A DNA stretch of 64,000 nt from Bradyrhizobium rifense (lineage in GTDB: Bacteria > Pseudomonadota > Alphaproteobacteria > Rhizobiales > Xanthobacteraceae): positions 161,013 to 225,012 of the forward strand of contig NZ_VSSS01000016.1 in NCBI RefSeq assembly GCF_008123425.1. The letters run 5' to 3'. Made by a program: the position numbers and the translations under genes. Every line of letters starts with the position of its first letter. Position 1 is the stretch's first letter. Positions 1 through 8,834 of this stretch are shown here, piece by piece. The notes beneath the pieces were generated by a model, which saw only the letters and a program-made list of their open reading frames with translations, did not search any database and had not been told where the DNA came from.

Positions 1-60
1 GCCGACATCGTCGCTGCGACGCTCGGGCGTGACCATCCGGTTGGCCTTGGGATCGCTCAC
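1..60 (-). CDS. ruvB: RuvB Holliday-junction helicase, N-terminal fragment (runs off window)
   Basis: Only the first 20 codons are in the window. Read on the minus strand they give [20 protein letters not shown], which is the usual N-terminus of alphaproteobacterial RuvB (a TPERR motif shortly after the start). The start is GTG at 60-58. It overlaps the ruvA stop in a GTGA arrangement, so the two are translationally coupled. RuvB is the AAA+ motor that drives branch migration with RuvA. The rest of the gene lies to the left of base 1. Confidence 0.85.
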   Translation of the reverse strand, partial: MSDPKANRMVTPERRSDDVG

Positions 61-674
61 TTCGCGAGCTCCTTCAGGCCGAGGCGAATGAGCTGCGCCG
101 TTTCGGCTTTCTCACCCGCGCTGCGCGAGGCTGAGGCGATGGCCGCGGCGGCCTGCGGCTGGCCGTAGCCGAGATTGACCAGCGCGGAGATCGCGTCCGC
201 CACCGGGCGCGGCGCGCGCTGCTCGTCGACGGCGCCGGCGAGATGCACGATGGCGGGATCGACATTGGCGAAGGCCGGCGCCTTGTCCTTCAACTCGGTG
301 ACGATGCGCTCGGCCACCTTGGGCCCGACGCCGGGGGTGCGGGCCACGGCAGCCTTGTCGCGCAAGGCAATTGCATTGGCGAGATCGGCCGGCGCGAGCG
401 TGCCGAGCACGGCGAGCGCGACCTTGGCACCGACGCCCTGCACGGTCTGGAGCAGGCGAAACCATTCGCGCTCCTGGTCGCTGCGAAAGCCGAACAGTTT
501 GATTTGATCCTCACGGACATAGGTTTCGATCGAGAGCACCGCTGCCTCGCCCGGCGAAGGCAGATGCTGCAGCGTCCGCGCCGAGCAATGCACCTGATAG
601 CCGACGCCGCCGACGTCGAGGAGGACATAATCCTCGCCGTAGGAATCGATCAGGCCTTTGAGCTTGCCGATCAT
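57..674 (-). CDS. ruvA: Holliday junction branch migration protein RuvA
   Basis: A 205-aa protein of normal RuvA length. It begins [20 protein letters not shown], the typical start of the N-terminal OB-fold. Two helix-hairpin-helix motifs follow ([12 protein letters not shown] and [10 protein letters not shown], roughly residues 80-125). The C-terminal domain that contacts RuvB ends in GLKELAK. RuvA tetramers hold the four-way junction open for RuvB. The start overlaps the ruvC stop by 4 bp and the stop overlaps the ruvB start, so ruvC-ruvA-ruvB form one tightly coupled operon on the minus strand. Confidence 0.97.
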   Translation of the reverse strand: MIGKLKGLIDSYGEDYVLLDVGGVGYQVHCSARTLQHLPSPGEAAVLSIETYVREDQIKLFGFRSDQEREWFRLLQTVQGVGAKVALAVLGTLAPADLANAIALRDKAAVARTPGVGPKVAERIVTELKDKAPAFANVDPAIVHLAGAVDEQRAPRPVADAISALVNLGYGQPQAAAAIASASRSAGEKAETAQLIRLGLKELAK

Positions 675-1198
675 AGTCCTACCACCTTCAGCCTGAGCGC
701 CGTGCTCTGGCGGTGATGGGCATGGGTGATGGCGATGGCGAGCGCGTCCGCGGCGTCGGCCGACGGCGGCTCGGCCTTGGGCAGCAATATCTTCAGCATC
801 ATCGCGATCTGTTGCTTGTCGGCGTGGCCGGCGCCGACCACCGTTTTCTTCACCTGGTTCGGCGCGTATTCGGCGACAGAGATGCCGAACATTGCGGGCG
901 CCAGCATGGCGACGCCGCGGGCTTGGCCGAGTTTCAGCGTCGCGACGCCGTCCTTGTTCACGAAGGTCTGCTCGACCGCGGCTTCCATCGGAGTGTGATG
1001 GGAGAGAACCGCCGTGAGCCCCTCATGGATCGCGAGCAGCCGGCTCGCCAGCGGCAAATCGTCCGGCGGTTCCACCGAACCGCAGGCGACATAGATCAGG
1101 CGATTGCCGTCGGCCTCGATCACGCCCCAGCCGGTGCGGCGCAGGCCGGGGTCGATGCCGATGATGCGAACGGGTTGGCGAATCGGGAGCGCGGTCAT
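671..1198 (-). CDS. ruvC: Crossover junction endodeoxyribonuclease RuvC
   Basis: A 175-aa Holliday-junction resolvase of normal length. The four acidic residues that bind Mg2+ in this family are visible: D16 in IIGIDPG, E76 in VEQTFVNK, and D148 and D151 in SADAADALA. The enzyme makes paired nicks in the junction that RuvAB presents. It is the first of the three ruv genes here, and its stop overlaps the ruvA start by 4 bp. A gap of about 100 bp separates it from yebC, which lies upstream on the same strand. Confidence 0.97.
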   Translation of the reverse strand: MTALPIRQPVRIIGIDPGLRRTGWGVIEADGNRLIYVACGSVEPPDDLPLASRLLAIHEGLTAVLSHHTPMEAAVEQTFVNKDGVATLKLGQARGVAMLAPAMFGISVAEYAPNQVKKTVVGAGHADKQQIAMMLKILLPKAEPPSADAADALAIAITHAHHRQSTALRLKVVGL

Positions 1199-1296
1199 GG
1201 GCCAGTGATAGCGGTTGGCCCATGATAGCGAAACAGAAACAGAACAGAAGTCCCCGGAGAAAGACGGTCTCCCAGGTGAGCGCCGCTCTGAGGCCC

Positions 1297-2043
1297 TCAG
1301 CCGCCCATCTTCGCGACCAGCGCGTCCGAAATCTCGAAATTGGCGTAGACGTTCTGGACGTCGTCGTGCTCGTTGAGCAGGTCCATCAGCTTCAGCAGCT
1401 TCTCGCCGGTCTCGTCGTCGACCGCGACCGTGTTCTGCGGCTTCCAGATCAGCGCGGCCTTGCGCGGCTCGCCGAACTTGGCTTCCAGCGCCTTGGCGAC
1501 GTCGCGATAGCCTTCGGTGGAGGCGTAGATCTCGTGGCCGCCTTCGCCCGAGACCACATCGTCGGCGCCGGCCTCGATCGCGGCATCGAGCACCGCGTCG
1601 TCATCGGCGACGCTGCGGTCGTATTCGATGATGCCGGTGCGGTCGAACATGAACGACACCGAGCCGGTTTCGCCGAGATTGCCGCCGGATTTGGTGAAGA
1701 AGGAGCGGATGTCGGAGGCGGCGCGGTTGCGGTTGTCGGTCAGGGCCTCGACGATGACGGCGACGCCGCCGGGGCCATAGCCCTCGTAGCGGATCTCGTC
1801 ATAGTTCTCGCCCTCGTTGCCGAGCGCCTTCTTGATGGCGCGCTCGATATTGTCCTTCGGCATGTTCTCCTGGCGCGCCGCGATGATGGCCGCACGCAGG
1901 CGCGGGTTCATGTTGGGGTCGGGCGTGCCCAGCTTGGCCGCGACAGTGATTTCCCGCGCCAGCTTGCCGAACAGCTTCGACTTCTGGGCATCCTGCCGCC
2001 CCTTGCGGTGCATGATGTTCTTGAATTGGGAATGTCCGGCCAT
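1297..2043 (-). CDS. YebC/PmpR family DNA-binding or ribosome-associated regulator
   Basis: A 248-aa protein starting [20 protein letters not shown], the invariant N-terminus of the YebC/PmpR/TACO1 family, and of the usual length. Members have been described as transcriptional regulators and, more recently, as factors that help ribosomes through proline-rich stretches; the sequence does not say which role applies. It sits just upstream of ruvC, an order seen in many alphaproteobacteria, and may be transcribed with it. The ATG at 2043 is preceded by a purine-rich AGAGAAGATC stretch that can act as the ribosome binding site. Confidence 0.93.
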   Translation of the reverse strand: MAGHSQFKNIMHRKGRQDAQKSKLFGKLAREITVAAKLGTPDPNMNPRLRAAIIAARQENMPKDNIERAIKKALGNEGENYDEIRYEGYGPGGVAVIVEALTDNRNRAASDIRSFFTKSGGNLGETGSVSFMFDRTGIIEYDRSVADDDAVLDAAIEAGADDVVSGEGGHEIYASTEGYRDVAKALEAKFGEPRKAALIWKPQNTVAVDDETGEKLLKLMDLLNEHDDVQNVYANFEISDALVAKMGG

Positions 2044-2250
2044 GCGTGATCTTCTCTAGGAATCGTGCGCCAAAGGTGAGCGTCGGGAAGCGCGGCCTTA
2101 TAGGCCGCCAACCCACCGGAATGAAAGAGCCTCTCATACTTTAAGGTAATACAGTAGTCGCCCGTGCCCAGAAGTCAGGCATCGTTAACCCTGATTTCAT
2201 TCCGACCTGCGAAAATAGCGTCCGCCCATCTCCCGACAAGAGTAGACCCA

Positions 2251-3993
2251 ATGGCGTTCGCATTATTTCGGAAGCGCCTGCCGGACGTGGCCGCACCAGC
2301 GGCAGCCCCGCAGGCCGCACAGCCGGCGCCCGCGCCCGCTCCGGCCGCCGAGGTCGATTCGGCCCGGGAAATCCTGGAACTGCTGGAACTCGAGCTCGGC
2401 GCCATGATCCGCCAGCTCGAGCGCGCGGCCAATTCGGTGGCCGGTGGTGCGGAAGCGACCGCGTCTACGCTCGCGGATATCCGCCAGCGCACCAACGCGC
2501 TGACCGGGCGGACCAATGCCGCCCAGTCGAACGCCTCGGGCTTTGCCCATGCCGCCGACAAGTTCACCCAATCCGCGCAAGGCATCGGCGCGCAGGTCCG
2601 CGAGGCCGGCAAGCTCGCCGATGAGGCCAGCGCCGCCGCGCAGGAGGCGCGCGCCAATGTCGACCGCCTCCGTGAATCCTCCGCGGCGATCGGCAACGTC
2701 GTCAATCTGATCGCCCAGATCGCGCGGCAGACCACGCTGCTCGCGCTCAACTCCACCATCGAGGCCGCGCGGGCTGGCGCTGCCGGCAAGGGCTTTGCCG
2801 TCGTTGCCACCGAGGTCAAGGCACTCGCGGTGCAGACCCAGGGCGCCACCGAGGAGATCTCCAGAAAAATCGACGCACTCCAGCGCGATGCCGCAGGTTC
2901 CGCAGACGCTGTGCACCGGATCTCGCAGGCGATCGAGGCGATCCGCCCGGTGTTCGACACCGTTAATGGCGCGGTCGCCGAGCAGAACGCCACCACCGGC
3001 GAGGTCTCCGGCAACGCGGCCAGCGCATCGCAGTTCATCATCTCGGTCGGCGAAAGCGCGGCCGAGATCGACGCCGCGACCAAGGCCGCCGAGACCCATG
3101 GCGAGAACGTCGCCAGCGCCGGCAAGGCCGTGACGACCTTTGCCCAGAAGCTGAAATCGCGCTGCGCGGTGCTGCTGCGCCAGAGCGAGCACAACGATCG
3201 CCGCAAGACCGAGCGGCTGCCCTGCCACCTCAAATTCGAAACCCCGCGCGGCGTGCTGCCGGTCTACGAGATCGCGATGGACGGCGTCCTGATCGGCGGT
3301 GCGGAAGCAGGCCGGCTCGCGCCGCAGGCGATCATCGACGGTAGCCTCGAAGACGTCGGCGCCTGCCGCCTGCGCGTGGTCGAGCAGTCCAAGGCCGGGG
3401 CCCACACGCAATTCGTCAGCCCCAATGCCGCGCAGCGCGAGAAGATCGAAGACAAGCTCTGGTCGATCCACGAGGAGAACACGGAGTTCGTCACCCGCGC
3501 GATGGAGGCGGGCAACGCACTCACCAAGCTGTTCGAGCAGGCGGTCGCGCGCGGCGAGGTCAAGATCGATGACCTGTTCGACACCGACTACGCGGAGATC
3601 GCCGGCACCAATCCGCAGCAATACCGCACAAAATATCTGGACTGGGCCGACCGCACATTGGCGCCCTTCCAGGAAACCTTCCTCGCCAAGGAGACGCGCA
3701 TGGCGTTCTGCGCTATGGTCGACCGCAACGGCTTCCTGCCCGTCCACAACAAGATCTATTCGCACCCGCAGCGGCCGGGCGACACCGCCTGGAACACGGC
3801 CAATTGCCGCAACCGCCGCATCTTCAACGATCCGGCGGGGTTGGCTGCGGCGCACAATTTGCGCTCGTACCTGATCCAGAGCTATGCGCGCGACATGGGC
3901 AACGGCAACACCGTGATGATGCGCGAGATCGACGTGCCGATCCGCGTGCAGGGCCGGCACTGGGGCGGGTTCAGGACGGCCTACAAGCTGTAG
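2251..3993 (+). CDS. Soluble methyl-accepting chemotaxis protein with PilZ-like and C-terminal sensor-like domains
   Basis: A 580-aa protein with no transmembrane segment. The frame is open from 2164, but ATG 2251 (MAFALFRKRL) is the likelier start because the codons before it look non-coding. A Pro/Ala-rich head is followed by a coiled-coil signalling domain whose hairpin tip carries [20 protein letters not shown] (about residues 155-180). At about 313-395 lies a PilZ-like segment with RRKTER (the RxxxR motif) and EIAMDG, a degenerate form of (D/N)xSxxG. The last 165 residues (HNKIYSHPQ, NCRNRRIF, SYARDMGNGN, GRHWGGF) match the end of the next gene. I infer a cytosolic receptor that may respond to c-di-GMP. 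No CheA, CheW or CheR lies nearby. Confidence 0.88.
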   Translation: MAFALFRKRLPDVAAPAAAPQAAQPAPAPAPAAEVDSAREILELLELELGAMIRQLERAANSVAGGAEATASTLADIRQRTNALTGRTNAAQSNASGFAHAADKFTQSAQGIGAQVREAGKLADEASAAAQEARANVDRLRESSAAIGNVVNLIAQIARQTTLLALNSTIEAARAGAAGKGFAVVATEVKALAVQTQGATEEISRKIDALQRDAAGSADAVHRISQAIEAIRPVFDTVNGAVAEQNATTGEVSGNAASASQFIISVGESAAEIDAATKAAETHGENVASAGKAVTTFAQKLKSRCAVLLRQSEHNDRRKTERLPCHLKFETPRGVLPVYEIAMDGVLIGGAEAGRLAPQAIIDGSLEDVGACRLRVVEQSKAGAHTQFVSPNAAQREKIEDKLWSIHEENTEFVTRAMEAGNALTKLFEQAVARGEVKIDDLFDTDYAEIAGTNPQQYRTKYLDWADRTLAPFQETFLAKETRMAFCAMVDRNGFLPVHNKIYSHPQRPGDTAWNTANCRNRRIFNDPAGLAAAHNLRSYLIQSYARDMGNGNTVMMREIDVPIRVQGRHWGGFRTAYKL

Positions 3994-4099
3994 TGCACGC
4001 TCAGGCAAGACGGCAGCCGCGAATCACGTCTTTAAGTGAGGCTGGAATGGGAATGCCGCGGAGGGCCGGCGAACGGCTCCGACTGGAGAAAGCCCGTAG

Positions 4100-5524
4100 A
4101 TGTCCCTTGCCCAGCTTGCAGTCATGGACACTGGATCCAACCGAACGCTCGCCGAGCGGCTGATCGACCAGCTCGCCGACCGCATCGGCGGCCTCGGCGT
4201 CGAGCTCGCCGACATTGCCGGCAATGTCCAGGAGGTCGCCAACCGCGTCGCCAACCAGTCGGAGCGGTTCCATCACCTGCAGAAGACGGCCGAGACCATG
4301 GTCTCAGCCAACCACGACATCGCCAACGCCTCGCAGGCCGTGCAATCGACCACGTCGGCGGCGGTCGGCGAGATCGCGCAGTCGCGCGGTGCGGTCGACA
4401 CCGCTGTCAGCCATATCTCCGAGCTTGTCGCGGCGGTGGAGCGGATCGAGGCGCGCTTGAGCGCCGTCGGCTCGGCGCTGGCGCAGGTCGCAAAGGTCTC
4501 CGGCTCGATCGAGGCGATCGCCAAGCAGACCAATCTGCTCGCTCTCAACGCAACGATCGAGGCGGCACGTGCCGGCAATGCCGGACGCGGCTTCGCCGTG
4601 GTCGCAAGCGAGGTCAAGAACCTCGCGGAGGCGACCCGGCAGGCCACGCACCAGATCTCCGACACCGTGCGCGATCTCGACGGCCAGATCGAAGGGCTGA
4701 TCGGCGAGAGCAGCGATGCGTCCCAGCGCGCGAAGACCGCCGGCGAAGGCGCCCAGCAGATCTCCGGCATCATCTCGCGCGTCCAGCAGGGCTTTGCCTC
4801 GGTGGAGGCCGAGATCGACAGCGTCACGCGCGCGGCGACCTCCAATCTCGGCCATTGCGACACCGTCATCTCCGAGCTCAACGAGCTCGCCAAGGGCGTC
4901 GACCTGTCCTCGCGCGATCTCAGGAACGCCGACCAACGCGTGACGAAGCTGCTCGACACCTCCGAAGGCCTGATCGCGCTGATCGCCGACAGCGGCGTGG
5001 AGACGTCGGATGCGCCGCTGATCCGCCTCGTCGTCGACACCGCCAGGCGGATCACGGCCGAGTTCGAGGCCGCGGTCGATCGCGGCGAGATCACACTCGA
5101 CCAGCTCATGGATGAGAACTACCGGGAGATCGCCGGCACCGATCCCAAGCAATATCTCACCAAATATGTCGAGTTCACCGATCGCGTGCTGCCGGCGATC
5201 CAGGACCCGATCCAGAAATCCGATCCCCGCATCGTGTTCTGCGTCGCCTGGGCGAAGAGCGGCTATCTGCCGACCCACAATCCGAACTACCGGCTGCCGC
5301 AGGGCAAGGACCCGGTCTGGAACAACGCCAATTGCCGCAACCGCCGCCTGTTCACCGATCGCGCGGTGAAGAAGGTCGCGGCCAACACAAAACCCTTCCT
5401 GCTGCAGACCTATCGCCGTGATATGGGCGGCGGGCAGTTCGTGCTGATGAAGGATTTGTCGTCGCCGATCATGGTCCGCGGCAAGCACTGGGGCGCCTTC
5501 CGGATGGGTTTTCGGCAAGGCTGA
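4100..5524 (+). CDS. Soluble methyl-accepting chemotaxis protein with C-terminal sensor-like domain
   Basis: A 474-aa cytosolic receptor without membrane segments. The signalling hairpin has the canonical [20 protein letters not shown] (about residues 140-160) followed by [11 protein letters not shown]. The C-terminal 150 residues contain [27 protein letters not shown] and GKHWGAFRM, the same module as in the preceding gene. I recall this module as a Cache/PAS-like fold that is commonly placed after the signalling domain in proteobacterial receptors. There is no PilZ segment. The gene lies 106 bp after its paralogue on the same strand; GGAGAAAG about 10 bp upstream of ATG 4100 supports the start. 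The pair probably arose by duplication with gain or loss of the PilZ part. Confidence 0.9.
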   Translation: MSLAQLAVMDTGSNRTLAERLIDQLADRIGGLGVELADIAGNVQEVANRVANQSERFHHLQKTAETMVSANHDIANASQAVQSTTSAAVGEIAQSRGAVDTAVSHISELVAAVERIEARLSAVGSALAQVAKVSGSIEAIAKQTNLLALNATIEAARAGNAGRGFAVVASEVKNLAEATRQATHQISDTVRDLDGQIEGLIGESSDASQRAKTAGEGAQQISGIISRVQQGFASVEAEIDSVTRAATSNLGHCDTVISELNELAKGVDLSSRDLRNADQRVTKLLDTSEGLIALIADSGVETSDAPLIRLVVDTARRITAEFEAAVDRGEITLDQLMDENYREIAGTDPKQYLTKYVEFTDRVLPAIQDPIQKSDPRIVFCVAWAKSGYLPTHNPNYRLPQGKDPVWNNANCRNRRLFTDRAVKKVAANTKPFLLQTYRRDMGGGQFVLMKDLSSPIMVRGKHWGAFRMGFRQG

Positions 5525-5535
5525 ATCAAGAACCT

Positions 5536-5793
5536 CGAAAACAACCCCATGCACAGTAGCCGGGGTGCGCGGAATCAATGGGTTAGCGGGACGAAATCAG
5601 GCTTGCCTGGTTTCCAAGGAGAAGGTGCACTCCCTCTCCCGCTTGCGGGGGAGGGCTGGGGTGGGGGTGTCTCCGCAACCGAGAACCCCAAGAGGAGAGA
5701 ACCCTCACCCGCGCCTTCGGCGCGACCTCTCCCGCAAGCGGGAGAGGTCGAGCAAACGCTCGATGTAGCCGTTGACCCGTCGGGCAAAACAGG
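5536..5793. repeat. Bipartite repeat F, copy 1 (interrupted by repeat A)
   Basis: The left arm at 5536-5560 contains AACCCCATGCACAGTAGC. The right arm at 5772-5793 contains CCGTCGGGCAAAACAGG. The same two arms recur in the same order and orientation at 37913-38002. There they lie only about 40 bp apart; here they are about 210 bp apart, with a complete repeat A palindrome (5631-5754) between them. I recall this arm pair as a common Bradyrhizobium intergenic repeat. Its function is not known to me. Confidence 0.75.
5631..5754. repeat. Palindromic intergenic repeat A, copy 1
   Basis: An imperfect inverted repeat of about 125 bp. Each half can form its own hairpin (CCTCTCCCGCTTGCGGGGGAGG on the left, with a matching CTCTCCCGCAAGCGGGAGAG on the right), and the halves mirror each other around a short variable centre. 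Related copies lie at 12731-12885, 21660-21798 and 25669-25803. It resembles REP/BIME-type elements. No transposase is associated with it in this window. Confidence 0.8.
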
Positions 5794-6180
5794 AGCACGA
5801 TGCCATCATCGGGCACGTCGGCTCTCGCGTCGTTGCGGCTGATCCCATCAGACGGGCAATGCGCTCGCCCTCACCCGACTTTCACAATCGCACGAATTTC
5901 ATCCTCGCACGGTTTTGCGCGTTCGCACGGTGATGTGCGAAGGCCAAAGACGCGCACGATGCAAAAGCGTCAGAAAATGACGCTTATCATATCAATTAGC
6001 CCAAAAGCACCGCAGGGATCGCCGCACAAATTCGTGAACGTCATGGCCTGATGCTCCGGCAACGCAAATATGCATCGCCAGAAATTTCGGCGCTTCATCA
6101 TTTCACACCAGTATGATTATTGTCGCGCACGAGTTCGCCACTAGATCGCCGTAAGCGATCTGGCGAAGAAGGGGATGCAT

Positions 6181-6645
6181 ATGGCAACAACTCTCACCAT
6201 CAATGGCGAAACCAAATCCTTCGACGCGCCGCCCGAAATGCCGCTGCTGTGGGTGCTGCGCGACATCCTCGGCATGACCGGCACCAAGTTCGGCTGCGGC
6301 ATCGCCCAATGCGGCGCCTGCACGGTGCATGTCGACGGCAAGGCGGTACGCTCCTGCGTGCTCCCGATCAGCGCGGTCGAAAACCGCGCCATCACCACCA
6401 TCGAGCATGTCGGCAGCACGCCCTCAGGCGCGAAGGTGCAGAAAGCCTGGTTAGAGGCCGAGGTGATCCAGTGCGGCTACTGCCAGTCCGGCCAGATCAT
6501 GTCGGCAGCGGCCCTGCTGGCGGCGACGCCCAACCCTGACGATGCCGACATCGACGCCGCCATGGCCGGCAACATCTGCCGCTGCGGCACCTATGTGCGC
6601 ATCCGCGAGGCGATCAAGCTCGCCGCTTCCGGCCGTCAGTCGTGA
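6181..6645 (+). CDS. iorA: (2Fe-2S) subunit of molybdenum hydroxylase, isoquinoline 1-oxidoreductase alpha type
   Basis: This is the small iron-sulfur subunit of a xanthine-oxidase-family enzyme. The plant-type cluster is bound by CGIAQCGAC and a later cysteine in VRSC; the second cluster, of the four-helix domain, by CGYCQSG and CRCG. An upstream in-frame ATG at 6175 touches the Shine-Dalgarno sequence GAAGAAGGGG, so ATG 6181 with 6-bp spacing is the better start (154 aa). It hands electrons from the molybdenum centre of the next gene product to the cytochrome encoded third. The stop overlaps the iorB start. The substrate cannot be read from sequence; 'isoquinoline' is only the family name. 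Confidence 0.93.
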   Translation: MATTLTINGETKSFDAPPEMPLLWVLRDILGMTGTKFGCGIAQCGACTVHVDGKAVRSCVLPISAVENRAITTIEHVGSTPSGAKVQKAWLEAEVIQCGYCQSGQIMSAAALLAATPNPDDADIDAAMAGNICRCGTYVRIREAIKLAASGRQS

Positions 6646-8834
6646 GGTCCGCAATGAATGCACATAATAGCAATGCACATGACAGCGTCTCCCGCCGCGT
6701 GCTTCTGACCGGCGGCCTCGCCACCGGGTTCCTGCTCGCCTTCCATGTGCCGTTGCGCGCTGCCGCGAACGAGCCGGTGCAGAAGGATACGACCGACGGC
6801 AAGTTTGCGCCCAACGCCTTCATCCGCATCGACGAGACCGGCCGCACCATCCTCATGATGCCGCAGGTCGAGATGGGCCAGGGCACCTACACCTCGATCT
6901 CGGCCGTGCTCGCCGAAGAGCTGGATGCCGACTGGAGCAAGGTCGAGGTGCAGCACGCACCGCCCAGCGACAAGCTCTACGCCAATCCGACCTTCGGCCT
7001 CCAGGTCACCGGCAATTCCAACTCGATCCGCGCCTGGTGGTTGCCGCTGCGCAAGGCCGGTGCCACCGCGCGCGCGATGCTGGTGCAGGCCGCGGCCAGC
7101 CAATGGGGCGTCGAGCCTGCGAGTTGCACGGCGTCAAAGGGCGAGGTCGCGCATGCCGCGAGCGGCCGCAAGCTCGGCTATGGCGAGCTGGCCTTTGCCG
7201 CGCAGAGCCAGACACCGCCGAAGGACGTCGCGGTCAAGGACCCCAAGGACTTCGTCCTCATCGGCCAGCCGCTGAAGCGGCTCGACACGCCGGACAAGGT
7301 CAACGGCAAGGCGCTCTACGGCATCGACGCGATCCTGCCCGACATGAAGATCGCCGCGATCGCCAATTGCCCGGTGTTCGGCGGCAAGGTCGGCAAGGTT
7401 GACGACAGCGCAGCGATGAAGGTCGCGGGCGTGCGCAAGGTCGTCGTGCTCGACGACGCGGTCGCCGTGATCGGCGATCACATGTGGGCGGCCAAACAGG
7501 GCCTCGCGGCGCTCAAGATCGAGTGGAACGAGGGAGCGAACGCAGGGATCAGCACCAAGGACATCTGGCAGAACCTGCGCGATGCCAGCGCCAAGGACGG
7601 CGCAGTCGCGAAATCGACCGGCGACATCGCCAAGGCGCTCGCAACCGGCGACAGGTTCGAGGCGGCCTACGAGCTGCCTTTCCTGGCGCATGCGTCGATG
7701 GAGCCGATCAACGCTACCGTTCATGTCAGGCCGGACGCCTGCGAGATCTGGACCGGCACGCAGATCATGACGCGCGTGCAGTCGGAGGCCGCGAAGGCGG
7801 CCGGCCTCCCCGTCGACAAGGTGATCGTCAACCAGCATCTGCTCGGCGGCGGCTTTGGCCGCAAGCTCGAGCCGGACATGGTCGTCGCAGCGGTGAAAAT
7901 CGCAAAACAGGTCGACTATCCCGTCAAGGTGATCTGGACCCGCGAGGAGGACATCCAGCACGACGTCTATCGTCCGGTCTATCGCGACCAGATCACGGCG
8001 TCGCTGGTCGACGGCAAGGTCGCGGCGTGGAAGTACAAGATCGCCGGCTCCGCGGTGATCGCGCGCTGGCTGCCGCCGGCGTTCCAGAAGGGCATCGATA
8101 TCGACGCGATCGATGCCGCGGTCGATGCTCCCTACGACTTCGCCAACTTCCACGTCGAATATGTCCGCGCCGAGCCGCCGGCCGTACCGACCGGCTTCTG
8201 GCGCGGCGTCGGTCCGAACAACAACGTGTTCGCGATCGAATGCGCCATGGATGAGCTCGCGCGCAAGGCCGGCAAGGATCCGATCGAGTTTCGGAAATCC
8301 ATGCTGACCAAGAACCCGCGGATGCTTGCGGTGCTCAACCTCGTCGCGGAAAAATCCGGCTGGGGCCAGCCGTTACCGGCCCGCGTCGGCCGCGGCGTCT
8401 GCGTGCAGCCGTCCTTCGCGAGCTTCATCGCAACCGTGGTGGAAGCCGAGATCGACGACATCGGCGAGATCGTGCTCCGCCGTGTCACCTCGGTGGTCGA
8501 CACCGGCATAGCGGTCAACCCTGATACGGTGAAGGCGCAGATCGAGGGCGGCTTGATCTTCGGCCTCACCGCCGCGCTCTATGGCGAGATCACCATCGAG
8601 AAGGGCCGCGTGCAGCAGTCGAACTTCCACGACTACCGCATGATGCGCATCAACGAGACCCCGAAGGTCGAGGTCATCGTGGTGAAGAGCGGCGAGGCCC
8701 CCGGCGGCATCGGCGAAGCCGGCGTCAATGCCGGACCACCGGCGCTGCGCAACGCGATTTACGCCGCAACCGGCGTGGCGCTGCGGCGCCTGCCGATCGA
8801 CAGGAAACTCCTGGCTGTGGGGAAGAAGGCATGA
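6642..8834 (+). CDS. iorB: Molybdopterin-binding subunit of molybdenum hydroxylase, isoquinoline 1-oxidoreductase beta type
   Basis: A protein of about 730 aa with a twin-arginine signal ([18 protein letters not shown]), which points to folded export with the molybdenum cofactor in place. Family features are MGQGTYTSI near the N-terminus, [11 protein letters not shown] in the middle, and [19 protein letters not shown] near the end, where the glutamate of the GxGE motif is the expected catalytic base. The start is GTG 6642, overlapping the iorA stop (GTGA), or ATG 6654. The enzyme hydroxylates an aldehyde or N-heterocycle next to a carbon centre. The three-gene operon with a membrane cytochrome indicates a periplasmic dehydrogenase feeding the respiratory chain. 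Confidence 0.93.
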   Translation: MRSAMNAHNSNAHDSVSRRVLLTGGLATGFLLAFHVPLRAAANEPVQKDTTDGKFAPNAFIRIDETGRTILMMPQVEMGQGTYTSISAVLAEELDADWSKVEVQHAPPSDKLYANPTFGLQVTGNSNSIRAWWLPLRKAGATARAMLVQAAASQWGVEPASCTASKGEVAHAASGRKLGYGELAFAAQSQTPPKDVAVKDPKDFVLIGQPLKRLDTPDKVNGKALYGIDAILPDMKIAAIANCPVFGGKVGKVDDSAAMKVAGVRKVVVLDDAVAVIGDHMWAAKQGLAALKIEWNEGANAGISTKDIWQNLRDASAKDGAVAKSTGDIAKALATGDRFEAAYELPFLAHASMEPINATVHVRPDACEIWTGTQIMTRVQSEAAKAAGLPVDKVIVNQHLLGGGFGRKLEPDMVVAAVKIAKQVDYPVKVIWTREEDIQHDVYRPVYRDQITASLVDGKVAAWKYKIAGSAVIARWLPPAFQKGIDIDAIDAAVDAPYDFANFHVEYVRAEPPAVPTGFWRGVGPNNNVFAIECAMDELARKAGKDPIEFRKSMLTKNPRMLAVLNLVAEKSGWGQPLPARVGRGVCVQPSFASFIATVVEAEIDDIGEIVLRRVTSVVDTGIAVNPDTVKAQIEGGLIFGLTAALYGEITIEKGRVQQSNFHDYRMMRINETPKVEVIVVKSGEAPGGIGEAGVNAGPPALRNAIYAATGVALRRLPIDRKLLAVGKKA

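Larger units (their letters stand above)
5525..6180 (+). other. 656-bp gene-free stretch with nested repeats, upstream of iorA
   Basis: No credible gene was found. The left part (5536-5793) is a repeat element with another palindromic element inside it, both listed separately. A perfect 8-bp hairpin, AAGCGTCA / TGACGCTT, lies at 5965-5985 without a following T-run. The last 120 bp are AT-richer and should hold the promoter of the molybdenum hydroxylase operon. No regulator-binding site could be named. Confidence 0.6.

Noticed and set aside
4036..5115. Alternate plus-strand frame of 359 codons inside the second chemoreceptor
   Set aside because: Arg/Pro-rich out-of-frame reading of a gene whose own frame gives canonical MCP motifs.
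5631..5754. Repeat A as a CRISPR or tRNA-like element
   Set aside because: There are only two mirrored hairpins per copy, no regular spacers, and no cas genes or acceptor-stem/anticodon features.
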